Positions 14,593 through 21,287 of a stretch of DNA of 22,513 nucleotides are shown one piece after another. This DNA is from JAGGYK01 sp034716155 (GTDB lineage Bacteria > Desulfobacterota > Desulfomonilia > UBA1062), in the NCBI GenBank assembly GCA_034716155.1, contig JAYEFR010000041.1:1-22513 (forward strand), given 5' to 3'. Each line of letters begins with the position of its first letter. Within the stretch, counting starts at the first letter, position 1. The notes beneath the pieces were generated by a model that saw only the letters and a program-made list of their open reading frames with translations, made no database searches and was not told where the DNA came from. The translations under genes and the position numbers were made by a program.

Positions 14593-15255
14593 CTATTCAC
14601 TGTTCCCTTTTTTCTTATAAAGGCTTCGGAATCTAGGCCCATTTTCGTCCCATTCCATCCATGCCCTGTTATCGATAAAGGAGGGTAGTACTATTAATCT
14701 ATCTGTCATGATCCCTCTGTGCAGATGAGCGCATACAACCTTATCCACACCACGCCTCAGGGCAATATCCCCTGGTATGTCGGAAGATGGTGTCCTTATT
14801 GCAGCAGAAGAGTTCACCATGAACGTGGCACACATTTGCTTTATAGCGGCAGGTAAGAGTTTATCAATCAGCCTCAATACAGGCCACCCAAACCTGTGAA
14901 GCAACTTAAAGCCTATGTCTCCTGTAGTGAGGGTATGTCCGTGCGCAATAAGCACTTCTTTGCCATATATATTAAATATAATCTCCTCTTTTGTTATTAT
15001 ATCTATGTTTTTATGCGTATAATCCCTCATGAGAAAATCCCGGTTGCCAGGCAGGATATGGATATCAGAATGGCTGAGGGCTTCGATTACATTATCTACG
15101 TGTTTCTCAATACCTGTATACCAGTATTCAAACAAATCCCCTAAGATATAAATCTTGGTTGCATATGGGCTCACGTAATCCAGCCAGGATATAAAATTTT
15201 CCTTGTCAGCTTCTACATCTGGTCTTATATGGATATCTGCTATAAAGATATACAT
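14593..15255 (-). CDS. lpxH: LpxH-like UDP-2,3-diacylglucosamine diphosphatase
   Basis: From ATG 15255 the 220-residue product begins MYIFIADIHIRPD, as LpxH begins with xxLFIADLHL. An alternative TTG at 15291 would place the start inside a palindrome and add a non-homologous stretch. Calcineurin-type metal motifs follow: D-x-H (6-8), GDLFEYW, GNRDFLM, AHGHTLTTGD and AHLHRG. LpxH cleaves UDP-2,3-diacylglucosamine to lipid X and UMP in lipid A synthesis, at the inner face of the cytoplasmic membrane. Two motifs differ from E. coli LpxH (HGDT to HGHT, GHTH to AHLH), so it may be a divergent LpxH or a related phosphoesterase. It is divergent from the M23 peptidase gene. Confidence 0.8.
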   Translation of the reverse strand: MYIFIADIHIRPDVEADKENFISWLDYVSPYATKIYILGDLFEYWYTGIEKHVDNVIEALSHSDIHILPGNRDFLMRDYTHKNIDIITKEEIIFNIYGKEVLIAHGHTLTTGDIGFKLLHRFGWPVLRLIDKLLPAAIKQMCATFMVNSSAAIRTPSSDIPGDIALRRGVDKVVCAHLHRGIMTDRLIVLPSFIDNRAWMEWDENGPRFRSLYKKKGNSE

Positions 15256-15259
15256 AAAG

Positions 15260-15308
15260 ATTATGAAAACAGAATTAACTTGATATATCAAGTTATTCTT
15301 CTTATATA
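15260..15308. promoter_or_regulatory. Divergent lpxH/M23 promoter region with shared palindromic -35
   Basis: For the plus strand, TTGATA (15280-15285), 17 bases, TATATA (15303-15308). For the minus strand, TTGATA (15291-15286), a long 20-base gap, then CATAAT (15265-15260). Both -35 words lie in the same 20-bp palindrome, so one bound protein could control both directions. Confidence 0.4.
15276..15295. promoter_or_regulatory. 20-bp perfect palindrome, candidate operator
   Basis: TAACTTGATATATCAAGTTA is exactly self-complementary and lies in the 62-base gap between divergent genes. It overlaps both candidate -35 boxes. Confidence 0.5.
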
Positions 15309-15317
15309 ACGATACCT

Positions 15318-16928
15318 ATGTTTGAGATGGATAATAAAAGCTACAAGAGGAAAAAGGTCGGACGGTATTATACTATCGTATTATTTCTGGCATTGTGCGT
15401 TGTATGTATGCCTTTGTTTATGTGTCGTGAGACCTCGGATGATGCCCCCCCCATTCATGTCCCGGAGGGCAAATCACAAAGTTATTCTATAGAATCCACT
15501 ACTGTGACCAAGGAGCCAGTAAAGAGGACGTTTACCATAGATAAAGGAGATTCAATATATGGCATTTTAGCAGAAAACGGGATACCTGAAGAGGATATAT
15601 ACGAGATAATAAAGGCTACGAAAGGTGTATTTGATATTTCCAGGATATTGCCTGGCCATAAAATCGACCTTATATTTGCGCTGGAAGATAGTCGGCTTAT
15701 TTCATTAAAATACGAGATATCAGAGTTCTCCAGACTGATAGTTACAATCATGGAAGATGGGATTGATGTCAAACAAGAAGATGTCGATCTGATATTACCG
15801 TCAACCTATTCCGGGACACTAAGAAAGGTAGATGTTATTGTAAAAAAAGGTGATAGCATATATGATATTCTGCATGCCTTAAATATATCTCCCTACCAGA
15901 TTGATATTATATCTAGATGTGCAAAGAAGACCTTCAATCTATCGGGCATAAAGCCGGACCATGCATTAAATATCTGGATTACAGATACGTCGCCGACAAG
16001 GGTAGGGAGGCTCACTTATCAAATAGATGAACTCACAAAGCTGGTAATTGTTCCTGAAGATGGGAAATTTAAGGCAGAAAAACATACTATTGACATGGAC
16101 GTAAAATATGAGAGGGCTCAAGGCAAGATAGAAAGTAGCTTATATGAGTCTGGTATACAAGCAGGTCTGGCCCCTGAGGTTGTGATGGAACTGACGGACA
16201 TCTTTGCATGGGATATAAACTTCTTCACTGACATCAGGTCTGGAGATGAGTATACAGTCCTATATGAAAAATATTATATAGAAGACAAATTTAAAGGTTA
16301 TGGAAGAGTCATTGCTGCCAGATTTATAAATCAGGGAAGTCAGCACATAGCCATCTACTATAATAATGGCAGCGGAATAAAGGGATACTACAACAAGGAT
16401 GGCAAACCCATAAGAAAGCTATTTTTAAAGGCCCCTTTGAATTACAGGCGTATATCCTCTGGATTTTCATATCACAGGATGCATCCTGTATACCATGTAG
16501 TGAGGCCTCATCTTGGCGTAGATTATGCTGCACCAACAGGCACCCCTGTTGTTGCATTAGGTGATGGGAAGGTCATATATAAAGGCTGGTGTAATGGATT
16601 TGGCAATCAAATCAGGATTAAACACCGAGGGAGATACTATACATATTATGGTCATCTCTCCAGGTTTGCAAGGGGTATGCATGTGGGAAAGCATGTATCT
16701 CAAGGCCAGGTTATAGGTTATGTTGGGGCAACTGGCGTGGCTACAGGCCCGCACCTGGATTTCAGGGTAAAACACAAAAATGGATTCGTAAATCCATTAA
16801 GATTAAAACCAGTCACAGGTCCTGCTCTTAAGGGGGAGGCCCTGGCTGAATTTAAGAATATTTCAAGTAAGAGACTTGCTATGCTGGATGATTATCGCTT
16901 TACTATTGGTATGAATGTGAGTAATTAG
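15318..16928 (+). CDS. M23-family peptidoglycan endopeptidase with two LysM/OapA-like domains
   Basis: The 536-residue protein has an N-terminal membrane anchor (about 17-36), then two similar domains. The first starts FTIDKGDSIYGILAENGIPE (about 72) and the second VIVKKGDSIYDILHALNISP (about 173); both are LysM/OapA-like cell-wall binding modules. The C-terminal M23 domain shows HLGVDYAAPTGTPV (H398, D402), YYGHLSRF (H446) and GPHLDFRV (H479). The usual HLH of M23 is HLD here, so a zinc-ligand histidine is replaced by aspartate, as I believe happens in a subgroup of Gram-negative M23 proteins. Likely role: periplasmic murein hydrolase in growth or division. ATG 15318 has no ribosome site; ATG 15327 is an alternative. 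Confidence 0.9.
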   Translation: MFEMDNKSYKRKKVGRYYTIVLFLALCVVCMPLFMCRETSDDAPPIHVPEGKSQSYSIESTTVTKEPVKRTFTIDKGDSIYGILAENGIPEEDIYEIIKATKGVFDISRILPGHKIDLIFALEDSRLISLKYEISEFSRLIVTIMEDGIDVKQEDVDLILPSTYSGTLRKVDVIVKKGDSIYDILHALNISPYQIDIISRCAKKTFNLSGIKPDHALNIWITDTSPTRVGRLTYQIDELTKLVIVPEDGKFKAEKHTIDMDVKYERAQGKIESSLYESGIQAGLAPEVVMELTDIFAWDINFFTDIRSGDEYTVLYEKYYIEDKFKGYGRVIAARFINQGSQHIAIYYNNGSGIKGYYNKDGKPIRKLFLKAPLNYRRISSGFSYHRMHPVYHVVRPHLGVDYAAPTGTPVVALGDGKVIYKGWCNGFGNQIRIKHRGRYYTYYGHLSRFARGMHVGKHVSQGQVIGYVGATGVATGPHLDFRVKHKNGFVNPLRLKPVTGPALKGEALAEFKNISSKRLAMLDDYRFTIGMNVSN

Positions 16929-16959
16929 GGCATAACGCTTAAAAATAAGGAGGTATGGT

Positions 16960-17706
16960 ATGGGGGGATATGCGATTATTACTATAGTAATTATAGCACT
17001 GCTGTTTTTATTTTCTGCCATCAAGGTATTGAATGAATATGAAAGGGCAGTGGTGTTCAGATTGGGGCGTGTACTTAGTACACCAAAGGGTCCTGGGCTT
17101 ATTATCATTATTCCTATAATCGATAGGTTTGTGAGGATAAGTCTTAGGATCATAGTTCAGGATGTTCCACCTCAGGATGTAATTACCAAGGACAATGTTA
17201 CAGTAAAGGTAAATGCTGTTGTATATTTCAGGGTGATAGAGCCGCTTAAATCAGTAATAGATGTAGAAAATTATCTTTACGCTACAAATCAGCTTAGCCA
17301 GACCACGCTTCGTTCTGTATGTGGTCAGGCAGAGTTGGATGAACTCTTATCCAAGAGGGAGGAGATCAGCACCAAGATCCAGGAAATTCTGGACAGGCAG
17401 ACAGATCCCTGGGGCATAAAGATCTCTGCTGTAGAGCTAAAGCACATTGACTTGCCTGAGGAGATGCAGAGGTCAATGGCGAAACAGGCCGAGGCAGAAA
17501 GAGAGAGAAGGGCAAAGGTCATAAATGCGGAAGGTGAATTTCAAGCCGCCCAAAGGCTTTTTGAGGCAGCCGAGGTTATCGCTAAAGAGCCTATAGCGTT
17601 GCAATTGAGATTTTTGCAGACCATAAGAGAGATATCTTCAGAAGGAACTACAAACAGCGTAATACCTATACCCATAGATATCTTGACCCCATATTTAAAG
17701 AAATAG
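16960..17706 (+). CDS. Slipin / stomatin-type SPFH membrane protein
   Basis: The 248-residue protein has one N-terminal membrane helix (about 4-24). It continues NEYERAVVFRLGRVLSTPKG and PGLIIIIPIIDRFVRISLR, then DVPPQDVITKDNVTVKVNAV and VYFRV: the classical SPFH domain of slipins. A charged coiled-coil follows (about 165-215: AKQAEAERERRAKVINAEGE), and the protein ends PIDILTPYLKK. Such proteins form membrane-bound oligomers and often associate with NfeD-type proteases; no nfeD is next to it here. AAGGAGG lies 5-6 bases before ATG. It follows the M23 gene by 31 bases and precedes the methyltransferase by 33, so the three may form one transcript. Confidence 0.93.
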   Translation: MGGYAIITIVIIALLFLFSAIKVLNEYERAVVFRLGRVLSTPKGPGLIIIIPIIDRFVRISLRIIVQDVPPQDVITKDNVTVKVNAVVYFRVIEPLKSVIDVENYLYATNQLSQTTLRSVCGQAELDELLSKREEISTKIQEILDRQTDPWGIKISAVELKHIDLPEEMQRSMAKQAEAERERRAKVINAEGEFQAAQRLFEAAEVIAKEPIALQLRFLQTIREISSEGTTNSVIPIPIDILTPYLKK

Positions 17707-17739
17707 GGGGCGCAGAGGGGATTTATTTTCTCCCGTAAT

Positions 17740-18471
17740 ATGGCGGTAATTACCAGCAGATCCAATCCTGCCTTTAAGGCGTTTTTAACGGCGAAAAAGG
17801 ATACCAATCTCATATTGCTCGAGGGCAGGCGCCTGGTAGAAGATGCACTCAGCCGTGGAATAAGGCCAAGGATGGCAGCCCTTACACCTGGTTATATAAA
17901 GGCCTATGGAGAGCTGCCTTTTTCTTACATTCCGATCTCGGATAGACTCTTTAGATCGCTAGCTGATACAGTTACCCCACAGGGTATACTTGCAGTTATT
18001 GATAAACCTTTGGCGTCTTTAGAAGACGTGTATGAATCTGAAAAGGTGATTATCTTGGATGGCATTCAGGATCCAGGTAATGTAGGTACGATTATCCGTA
18101 CTGCTGAGGCATTTGGCATAAGCGTGGTTATTGTTACCCAGGGTACAGCATCCCCATTTTCAGGCAAGGCTATTCGCGCATCCATGGGGTCTTGCCTGGG
18201 GATAAAAATCGTTTGTGCATCTCCTTATGAACTAAAGAGATTGCCCCATAAGATTATCAGTCTGGTCCCACAGGGCGGAATCCCTCTTGATGGCAGATTG
18301 TTTGAGGGCAAGTGCGCTATCTGTCTTGGACAGGAGGGGAGTGGGGTCAGCGAAGAAATTCTTAAGATGTCGTATAAAAGGGTATATATCTCTATGAAAG
18401 GGCCTACAGAGTCTCTTAACGTGGCAGTGGCAGCAGGTATTGTTATGGCCTGTCTTCGGAGGGGCCTGTAA
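17740..18471 (+). CDS. TrmH/SpoU-family RNA 2'-O-methyltransferase
   Basis: The 243-residue protein has an N-terminal substrate-binding domain (ITSRSNPAFKAFLTAKK, LLEGRRLVEDAL) and a SPOUT catalytic domain. Motif 1 is DPGNVGTIIRTAEAFG (about 111-126; the asparagine and arginine are the catalytic positions), motif 2 LGQEGSGVSEEIL (about 190-202) and motif 3 SLNVAVAAGIVMACL (about 225-239) forming the SAM-binding knot. The arrangement is that of the RlmB/TsnR-like group that methylates rRNA or tRNA ribose with SAM. The exact target base cannot be read from sequence. It is last in the M23-slipin-methyltransferase run. Confidence 0.92.
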   Translation: MAVITSRSNPAFKAFLTAKKDTNLILLEGRRLVEDALSRGIRPRMAALTPGYIKAYGELPFSYIPISDRLFRSLADTVTPQGILAVIDKPLASLEDVYESEKVIILDGIQDPGNVGTIIRTAEAFGISVVIVTQGTASPFSGKAIRASMGSCLGIKIVCASPYELKRLPHKIISLVPQGGIPLDGRLFEGKCAICLGQEGSGVSEEILKMSYKRVYISMKGPTESLNVAVAAGIVMACLRRGL

Positions 18472-18725
18472 TATCCACTGTTGTTTTTTTATCGGATAGG
18501 GGAAGATATCTCAGCTATATTGACACAGAGGGCAGTTCAGATATTGGTATGATATCTTGAAATATTGAGATGTGATGATAATGGCAAGTTATATGGACTT
18601 TTGAGTCTAGCGATAGGAATCACATGCCTCCATGGAGTGTAGCGGATTAGAGGTCTAATGTATTGATTGGTTAGGCGGACTCGGTTGATCTTATTATATC
18701 TTTATACATTAAAACCAACGACATA
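18472..18725. other. Gene-free interval after the methyltransferase
   Basis: No gene, clear hairpin or repeat was found in this stretch beyond a T8 run near 18482 that could assist termination. The next structure is the REP-like sequence at 18726. Confidence 0.5.
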
Positions 18726-18746
18726 AGTCAAACGTAGACTTGACCC
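18726..18746. repeat. REP-like short inverted sequence at the IS91 junction
   Basis: AGTCAAACGTAGACTTGACC and one more C contains GTCAA...TTGAC in inverted orientation. In complement it reads GGGTCAAGTCTACGTTTGAC, which shares plan and several words with the hairpin arm at 2594 (GGGTCAGGTCTTCAAACTTG). The IS91 homology starts directly after it. Confidence 0.5.
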
Positions 18747-18747
18747 G

Positions 18748-19395
18748 TTTTCCATCCGACAACTGGAATATCATCCCCATATCCATTACATCGTCCCCGG
18801 TGGCGCTTTCGATAAAGAAAGCGGCAACTGGCGCTCTTCACGCGTTGATTTTTATGTCCCTGTATCGGCCTTGTCAAAGATCTTTCACGCCAAATTCCAG
18901 GATGAGATGAAAAAAGCCGGATTTTTCGATCGGATCGACCCCGTTGTCTGGAATATTGACTGGAATGTTAATTGCCAGGCCGTCGGCAGCAGCGAAGGAA
19001 GCCTGAAATACCTGGCGCCTTATGTTTTCAAGGTGGCCATCACTGACAGCCGAATCGTGAAGGCAGAGAATCGTCAGGTCACCTTCCGTTACAAAAAGCA
19101 GAAAACCTCCCGATGGCGGACCATGACTCTTGATGCCATGGAATTTATCCGACGCTATCTCCAGCACGTTTTACCGACCGGATTCATGAAGATCCGCTAT
19201 TACGGCTTTATGGGATCGGGCTCGTCGGTAACCTTAAATGATATCAGGGCCGCGATTGCGCTGTCTCTCGACTTTTTCGTAGAATACCAGGTTCCAAAAA
19301 AGCAGGAAAAAGCATCTCCTTACTGCCCTCATTGTGGAGGAAAACTTGTGTACCGGTACAGCATCATACCCTATGAACTCTGGCACCCGGGATAA
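18748..19395 (+). pseudogene. 5'-truncated IS91-family transposase remnant
   Basis: The frame is open from about 18727 and encodes IS91-type sequence from LEYHPHIHYIVPGG onward (the HUH pair is HIH), through NVNCQAVGSSEGSLKYLAPY with the paired tyrosines Y-x3-Y, IRRYLQHVLPTGFMKIRYYG, and a C-terminal CPHCGGKL zinc knuckle, to TAA 19393-19395. About 216 residues remain of a usual 370-400; the N-terminal zinc-binding region and first part of the relaxase domain are missing, and no start codon remains except internal ones. It is more GC-rich by eye than the flanks. It differs clearly in sequence from the intact IS91 transposase at 21288, so it was a separate arrival. Confidence 0.8.
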
Positions 19396-19671
19396 TGGCT
19401 GAAATGATTGTATTGCAGTGCATTGACGAGGGTAGATGTCACCCCCCTGAAAGCCGTTTTTAAAACGGAATGGATTTCTGTTGCCAAATTCCACCAGCCG
19501 GTTGCTTCAATACCGAAAGCAGGCAGTTTCAGGACAATTTCAAGAGTGAAAAAAATATCTATCTTATCAAAGAACGATACATTTCGCTAAACCCTGTCAA
19601 AGGTGTAACACCAACTTCTGTTTCCTCTCTACAGCAACGAATCATTACCCTATATAAATAAGACCGGGCTT
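19396..19671. other. Non-coding tail of the IS91 remnant up to the attC array
   Basis: No gene is supported. It reads as the 3' flank of the IS91 remnant (for instance GCCGTTTTTAAAACGG, a local palindrome near 19450) and becomes AT-rich toward the third attC-like site. The exact end of the insertion sequence is not visible. Confidence 0.4.
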
Positions 19672-19731
19672 ATTGAACAAAGGATTGAGTTCGACCACTT
19701 CGCGGATCGACTCAATCCTTATAGGTTATGT
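19672..19731 (-). other. attC-like integron recombination site C (after the GDT1 cassette)
   Basis: Read on the minus strand, an ACATAAC-type box (19731-19725, overlapping the TAA of the GDT1 gene) and GTTCAAT (19678-19672) enclose a long stem: AAGGATTGAGT (19720-19710 in complement) pairs with ACTCAATCCTT. The total is 60 bp, the classical 59-base-element size. It is less canonical than sites A and B because one unpaired base lies on each arm, and a plain terminator is the alternative. Confidence 0.5.
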
Positions 19732-20010
19732 TGCCATGAATCCCTTATAAAGTGACCAGCCTCCAATTAGAATAAATCCAACGCCTGCCAAAATGGACAT
19801 ATACTTTGGGTTTATATGCTGCGATAACATACTTCCGAAAACAACAGCTAAAGCTGAGGTAGAAATTAATGCCAAAGACGATCCCAAAAAGACAGCCATC
19901 TTGCTGACATCCTTATTAGCTGCAAACAACATTGTTGCAAGTTGCGTTTTATCACCCAGTTCTGCAACAAAAACTGCGGAAAACACAACGCATAAAGTTT
20001 TGAAATCCAT
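19726..20010 (-). CDS. Half-size TMEM165/GDT1 (UPF0016) transporter in an integron cassette
   Basis: The 94-residue protein has three hydrophobic helices (about 4-20, 37-60, 70-90) and one copy of the family signature, AELGDKTQLATML (E17, G18, D19, K20, T21). GDT1-family members transport Mn2+ or Ca2+ against H+ and usually carry two such E-x-G-D-[KR]-[TS] repeats. A single-repeat protein should work as a homodimer or heterodimer. AAGGAAGGAATAA precedes the ATG. The gene lies between attC-like sites B and C on the minus strand, with the first base of the cassette 38 bases before the ATG, and has no promoter of its own that I can see. Manganese export is the most likely role. Confidence 0.87.
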   Translation of the reverse strand: MDFKTLCVVFSAVFVAELGDKTQLATMLFAANKDVSKMAVFLGSSLALISTSALAVVFGSMLSQHINPKYMSILAGVGFILIGGWSLYKGFMAT

Positions 20011-20042
20011 ATTTATTCCTTCCTTTGAAGATTATTTAGTTA

Positions 20043-20102
20043 ACATAACGTCGCTAATCAGCCGCGCGGTTTTTTGCGTCGGCTGAATTAGCCTTGTTAG
20101 CC
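20043..20102 (-). other. attC integron recombination site B
   Basis: On the minus strand GGCTAAC (20102-20096) and GTTATGT (20049-20043) flank a 60-bp imperfect hairpin. The arms GCTAAT-T-CAGCCG-A-CGC and GCG-CGGCTG-ATTAGC pair completely except for an extra T and an extra A on one arm, the extrahelical bases that give attC sites their strand polarity. R'' begins 4 bases after the stop of the 185-residue gene. The crossover would fall between G20049 and T20048. Confidence 0.82.
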
Positions 20103-20106
20103 GAGA

Positions 20107-20664
20107 TCATTTCAAATACATTTTTATTTTTGCTCTTACTTTTTTCTCCATTTTAGTATCACCGCATACTGAATATGTGTCAGCTTGGCATATACCTACT
20201 AAAATATAGGCTCCGCCTTTAAATTGAAGTTTATATTCATTTTCGGGCATTGGTGAACCTATGGCTTTGTGCACATCAATTGACAAGGCTGTAGTAAGGG
20301 CATCCATATTCCCCTGACAATCAGTATATCTTTCACGGAAATTCCACGCTCTTGATCCTTTCTCTGCATTGATGTGCGTACATAGAACATTATCGAATAA
20401 TAATTGATCTTCTATGCTTTTGACATAATTCCATGCGATTCCCATTATGCAAGTTAACTCGAAGCCCTTGAGAGCATCTTCAAGCTCACTTCCCTGAGAT
20501 ATTTCTCTTGGTACATTAGATACGTCTACTCCTTCCCTTTTTAACTGGGTCAGAGAACCTAAAATATATTCCTCTCGCGATGCTTCTAACGACTTTGCCA
20601 ATTTGTGTATGATAGCTTCAAACTTTTCACGGGGGATATATTTTTTCCTGCTAAATAAACCCAT
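20107..20664 (-). CDS. Unrecognised 185-residue integron-cassette protein
   Basis: The start is ATG 20664 behind GGAAGGTGATAGT; an upstream frame to 20703 would run through the attC site and is rejected. The product begins MGLFSRKKYIPREKFEAIIH and contains SLEASREEYILGSLTQLKRE, a middle hydrophobic stretch LTCIMGIAWNYVKSIEDQLL, the phrase SRAWNFRERYTDCQGNMDAL and a lysine-rich C-terminus. No signal peptide or membrane helix is clear, so it is probably cytosolic. I recognise no family. It forms a compact cassette: 20 bases of leader after the recombination point and 4 bases from stop to the next attC. No own promoter is seen, as usual for cassettes that rely on readthrough. Confidence 0.75.
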   Translation of the reverse strand: MGLFSRKKYIPREKFEAIIHKLAKSLEASREEYILGSLTQLKREGVDVSNVPREISQGSELEDALKGFELTCIMGIAWNYVKSIEDQLLFDNVLCTHINAEKGSRAWNFRERYTDCQGNMDALTTALSIDVHKAIGSPMPENEYKLQFKGGAYILVGICQADTYSVCGDTKMEKKVRAKIKMYLK

Positions 20665-20678
20665 ACTATCACCTTCCC

Positions 20679-20748
20679 GGCTAACGGCTAGAATCACCTG
20701 CAAAAAATGGCGCAGCTATTTTTTGTCAGGTGAATTCTTTTGTTCGAG
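20679..20748 (-). other. attC integron recombination site A
   Basis: On the minus strand CTCGAAC (20748-20742) and GTTAGCC (20685-20679) enclose 70 bp. The stem pairs AGAAT-T-CACCTG-A-CAAAAAAT with ATTTTTTG-CAGGTG-ATTCT, again with one extra T and one extra A six bases apart on the same arm, exactly as in site B. The loop is AGCTGCGCC. The crossover would fall between G20685 and T20684. It closes the cassette that lies upstream (20749 and beyond). Confidence 0.82.
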
Positions 20749-20893
20749 CCGCCTGGGCAGTGCGGACAACGAATGGAGGGACTCAGATCGCCCCCGTTCG
20801 CGCCGCTCGTCAATCCTGACTCCGCTCATCCCCCTTCATAAATTCGTGATACTGCCTCCTCACGTGAGCGCCGCCGCAGGCGGCGCGAACGTT
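20749..20893. other. GC-rich non-coding segment between the small frame and attC A
   Basis: A perfect hairpin GCGCCGCC-GCA-GGCGGCGC occupies 20868-20886, and an 11-bp inverted repeat GTTCGCGCCGC/GCGGCGCGAAC spans 20796-20806 and 20880-20890. A similar word, GTTCGAGCCGCC, marks the edge of attC A (20742-20753). No gene is supported here. Confidence 0.5.
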
Positions 20894-21055
20894 TTAGTTA
20901 ACCTGCAACGGGTCAAAGCTGAAAACTTTCTTAACCTTCACAGAACTTGATTTATCCTCTGAAAGACTTAAATGCTTCTGATACCAGTTGTCAGGTTCAA
21001 CGGTTTGTTGAACAGAGCTGCGGGTCTTTTGCAATTGAGGTCGTATTCTGCTCAT
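20894..21055 (-). CDS. Possible small 53-residue protein of the preceding cassette
   Basis: A minus-strand frame starts at ATG 21055 and ends TAA 20894-20896. It encodes MSRIRPQLQKTRSSVQQTVE followed by PDNWYQKHLSLSEDKSSSVK and a short tail ending FSFDPLQVN. The residue mix looks protein-like and the frame ends within 150 bases of attC A on the coding strand, as a cassette gene would. There is no strong ribosome site (only GCGAAG) and an in-frame stop lies three codons before the ATG. It could be the real gene of the cassette, or the 3' end of a gene broken by the neighbouring IS91 insertion. I recognise no family. Confidence 0.35.
   Translation of the reverse strand: MSRIRPQLQKTRSSVQQTVEPDNWYQKHLSLSEDKSSSVKVKKVFSFDPLQVN
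20995..21013. repeat. Hairpin GTTCAAC-ggttt-GTTGAAC
   Basis: A perfect 7-bp stem with a 5-base loop. A second perfect hairpin, GTAGAA-tcgc-TTCTAC, lies at 21073-21088. Both stand downstream of the IS91 transposase, where the family carries its ori-end hairpin next to GAAC/GTTC-type targets, but both also fall in or near the 53-residue frame, so the assignment is open. Confidence 0.35.
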
Positions 21056-21287
21056 ACTTCGCTATGGAGATTGTAGAATCGCTTCTACTTTGAATTATCG
21101 ATTTAACAAGTAAAATAGTCGTTATTCTGGGTTTATAAAATGTGTTCAATTAACTCACAACCTTCTTTTGAAGTAATTTATGCATAATTGTTGTAAAAAG
21201 AGCTGATCTTTTTTTAAAGAGCCTTTCGTTGATAACATTCATGCGCATAGCAAAATATTGATAACCATTTATAATAGTATAAAACAT
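21056..21287. other. AT-rich downstream flank of the IS91 transposase
   Basis: No gene is supported. The stretch holds the hairpin at 21073-21088 and several A/T runs. It may contain the ori end of the insertion sequence. Confidence 0.4.

Noticed and set aside
19680..19720. Simple rho-independent terminator in place of attC C
   Set aside because: Not fully excluded. No T-run follows directly on the minus strand, and GTT/AAC boxes at both edges plus the 60-bp size favour attC; confidence was kept moderate.
20665..20703. 13-residue N-terminal extension of the 185-residue cassette protein
   Set aside because: It would be translated from the attC site; ATG 20664 has GGAAGGTG at the right distance.
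20810..20839. Nine-codon frame MKGDERSQD with GGAGG upstream (minus strand)
   Set aside because: The ribosome-site-like word is about 15 bases from the ATG and the peptide is too short to support; treated as non-coding.
20603..20950. 115-residue plus-strand frame
   Set aside because: It runs antisense through the start of the cassette gene, the attC site and the GC-rich segment, and shows no domain.
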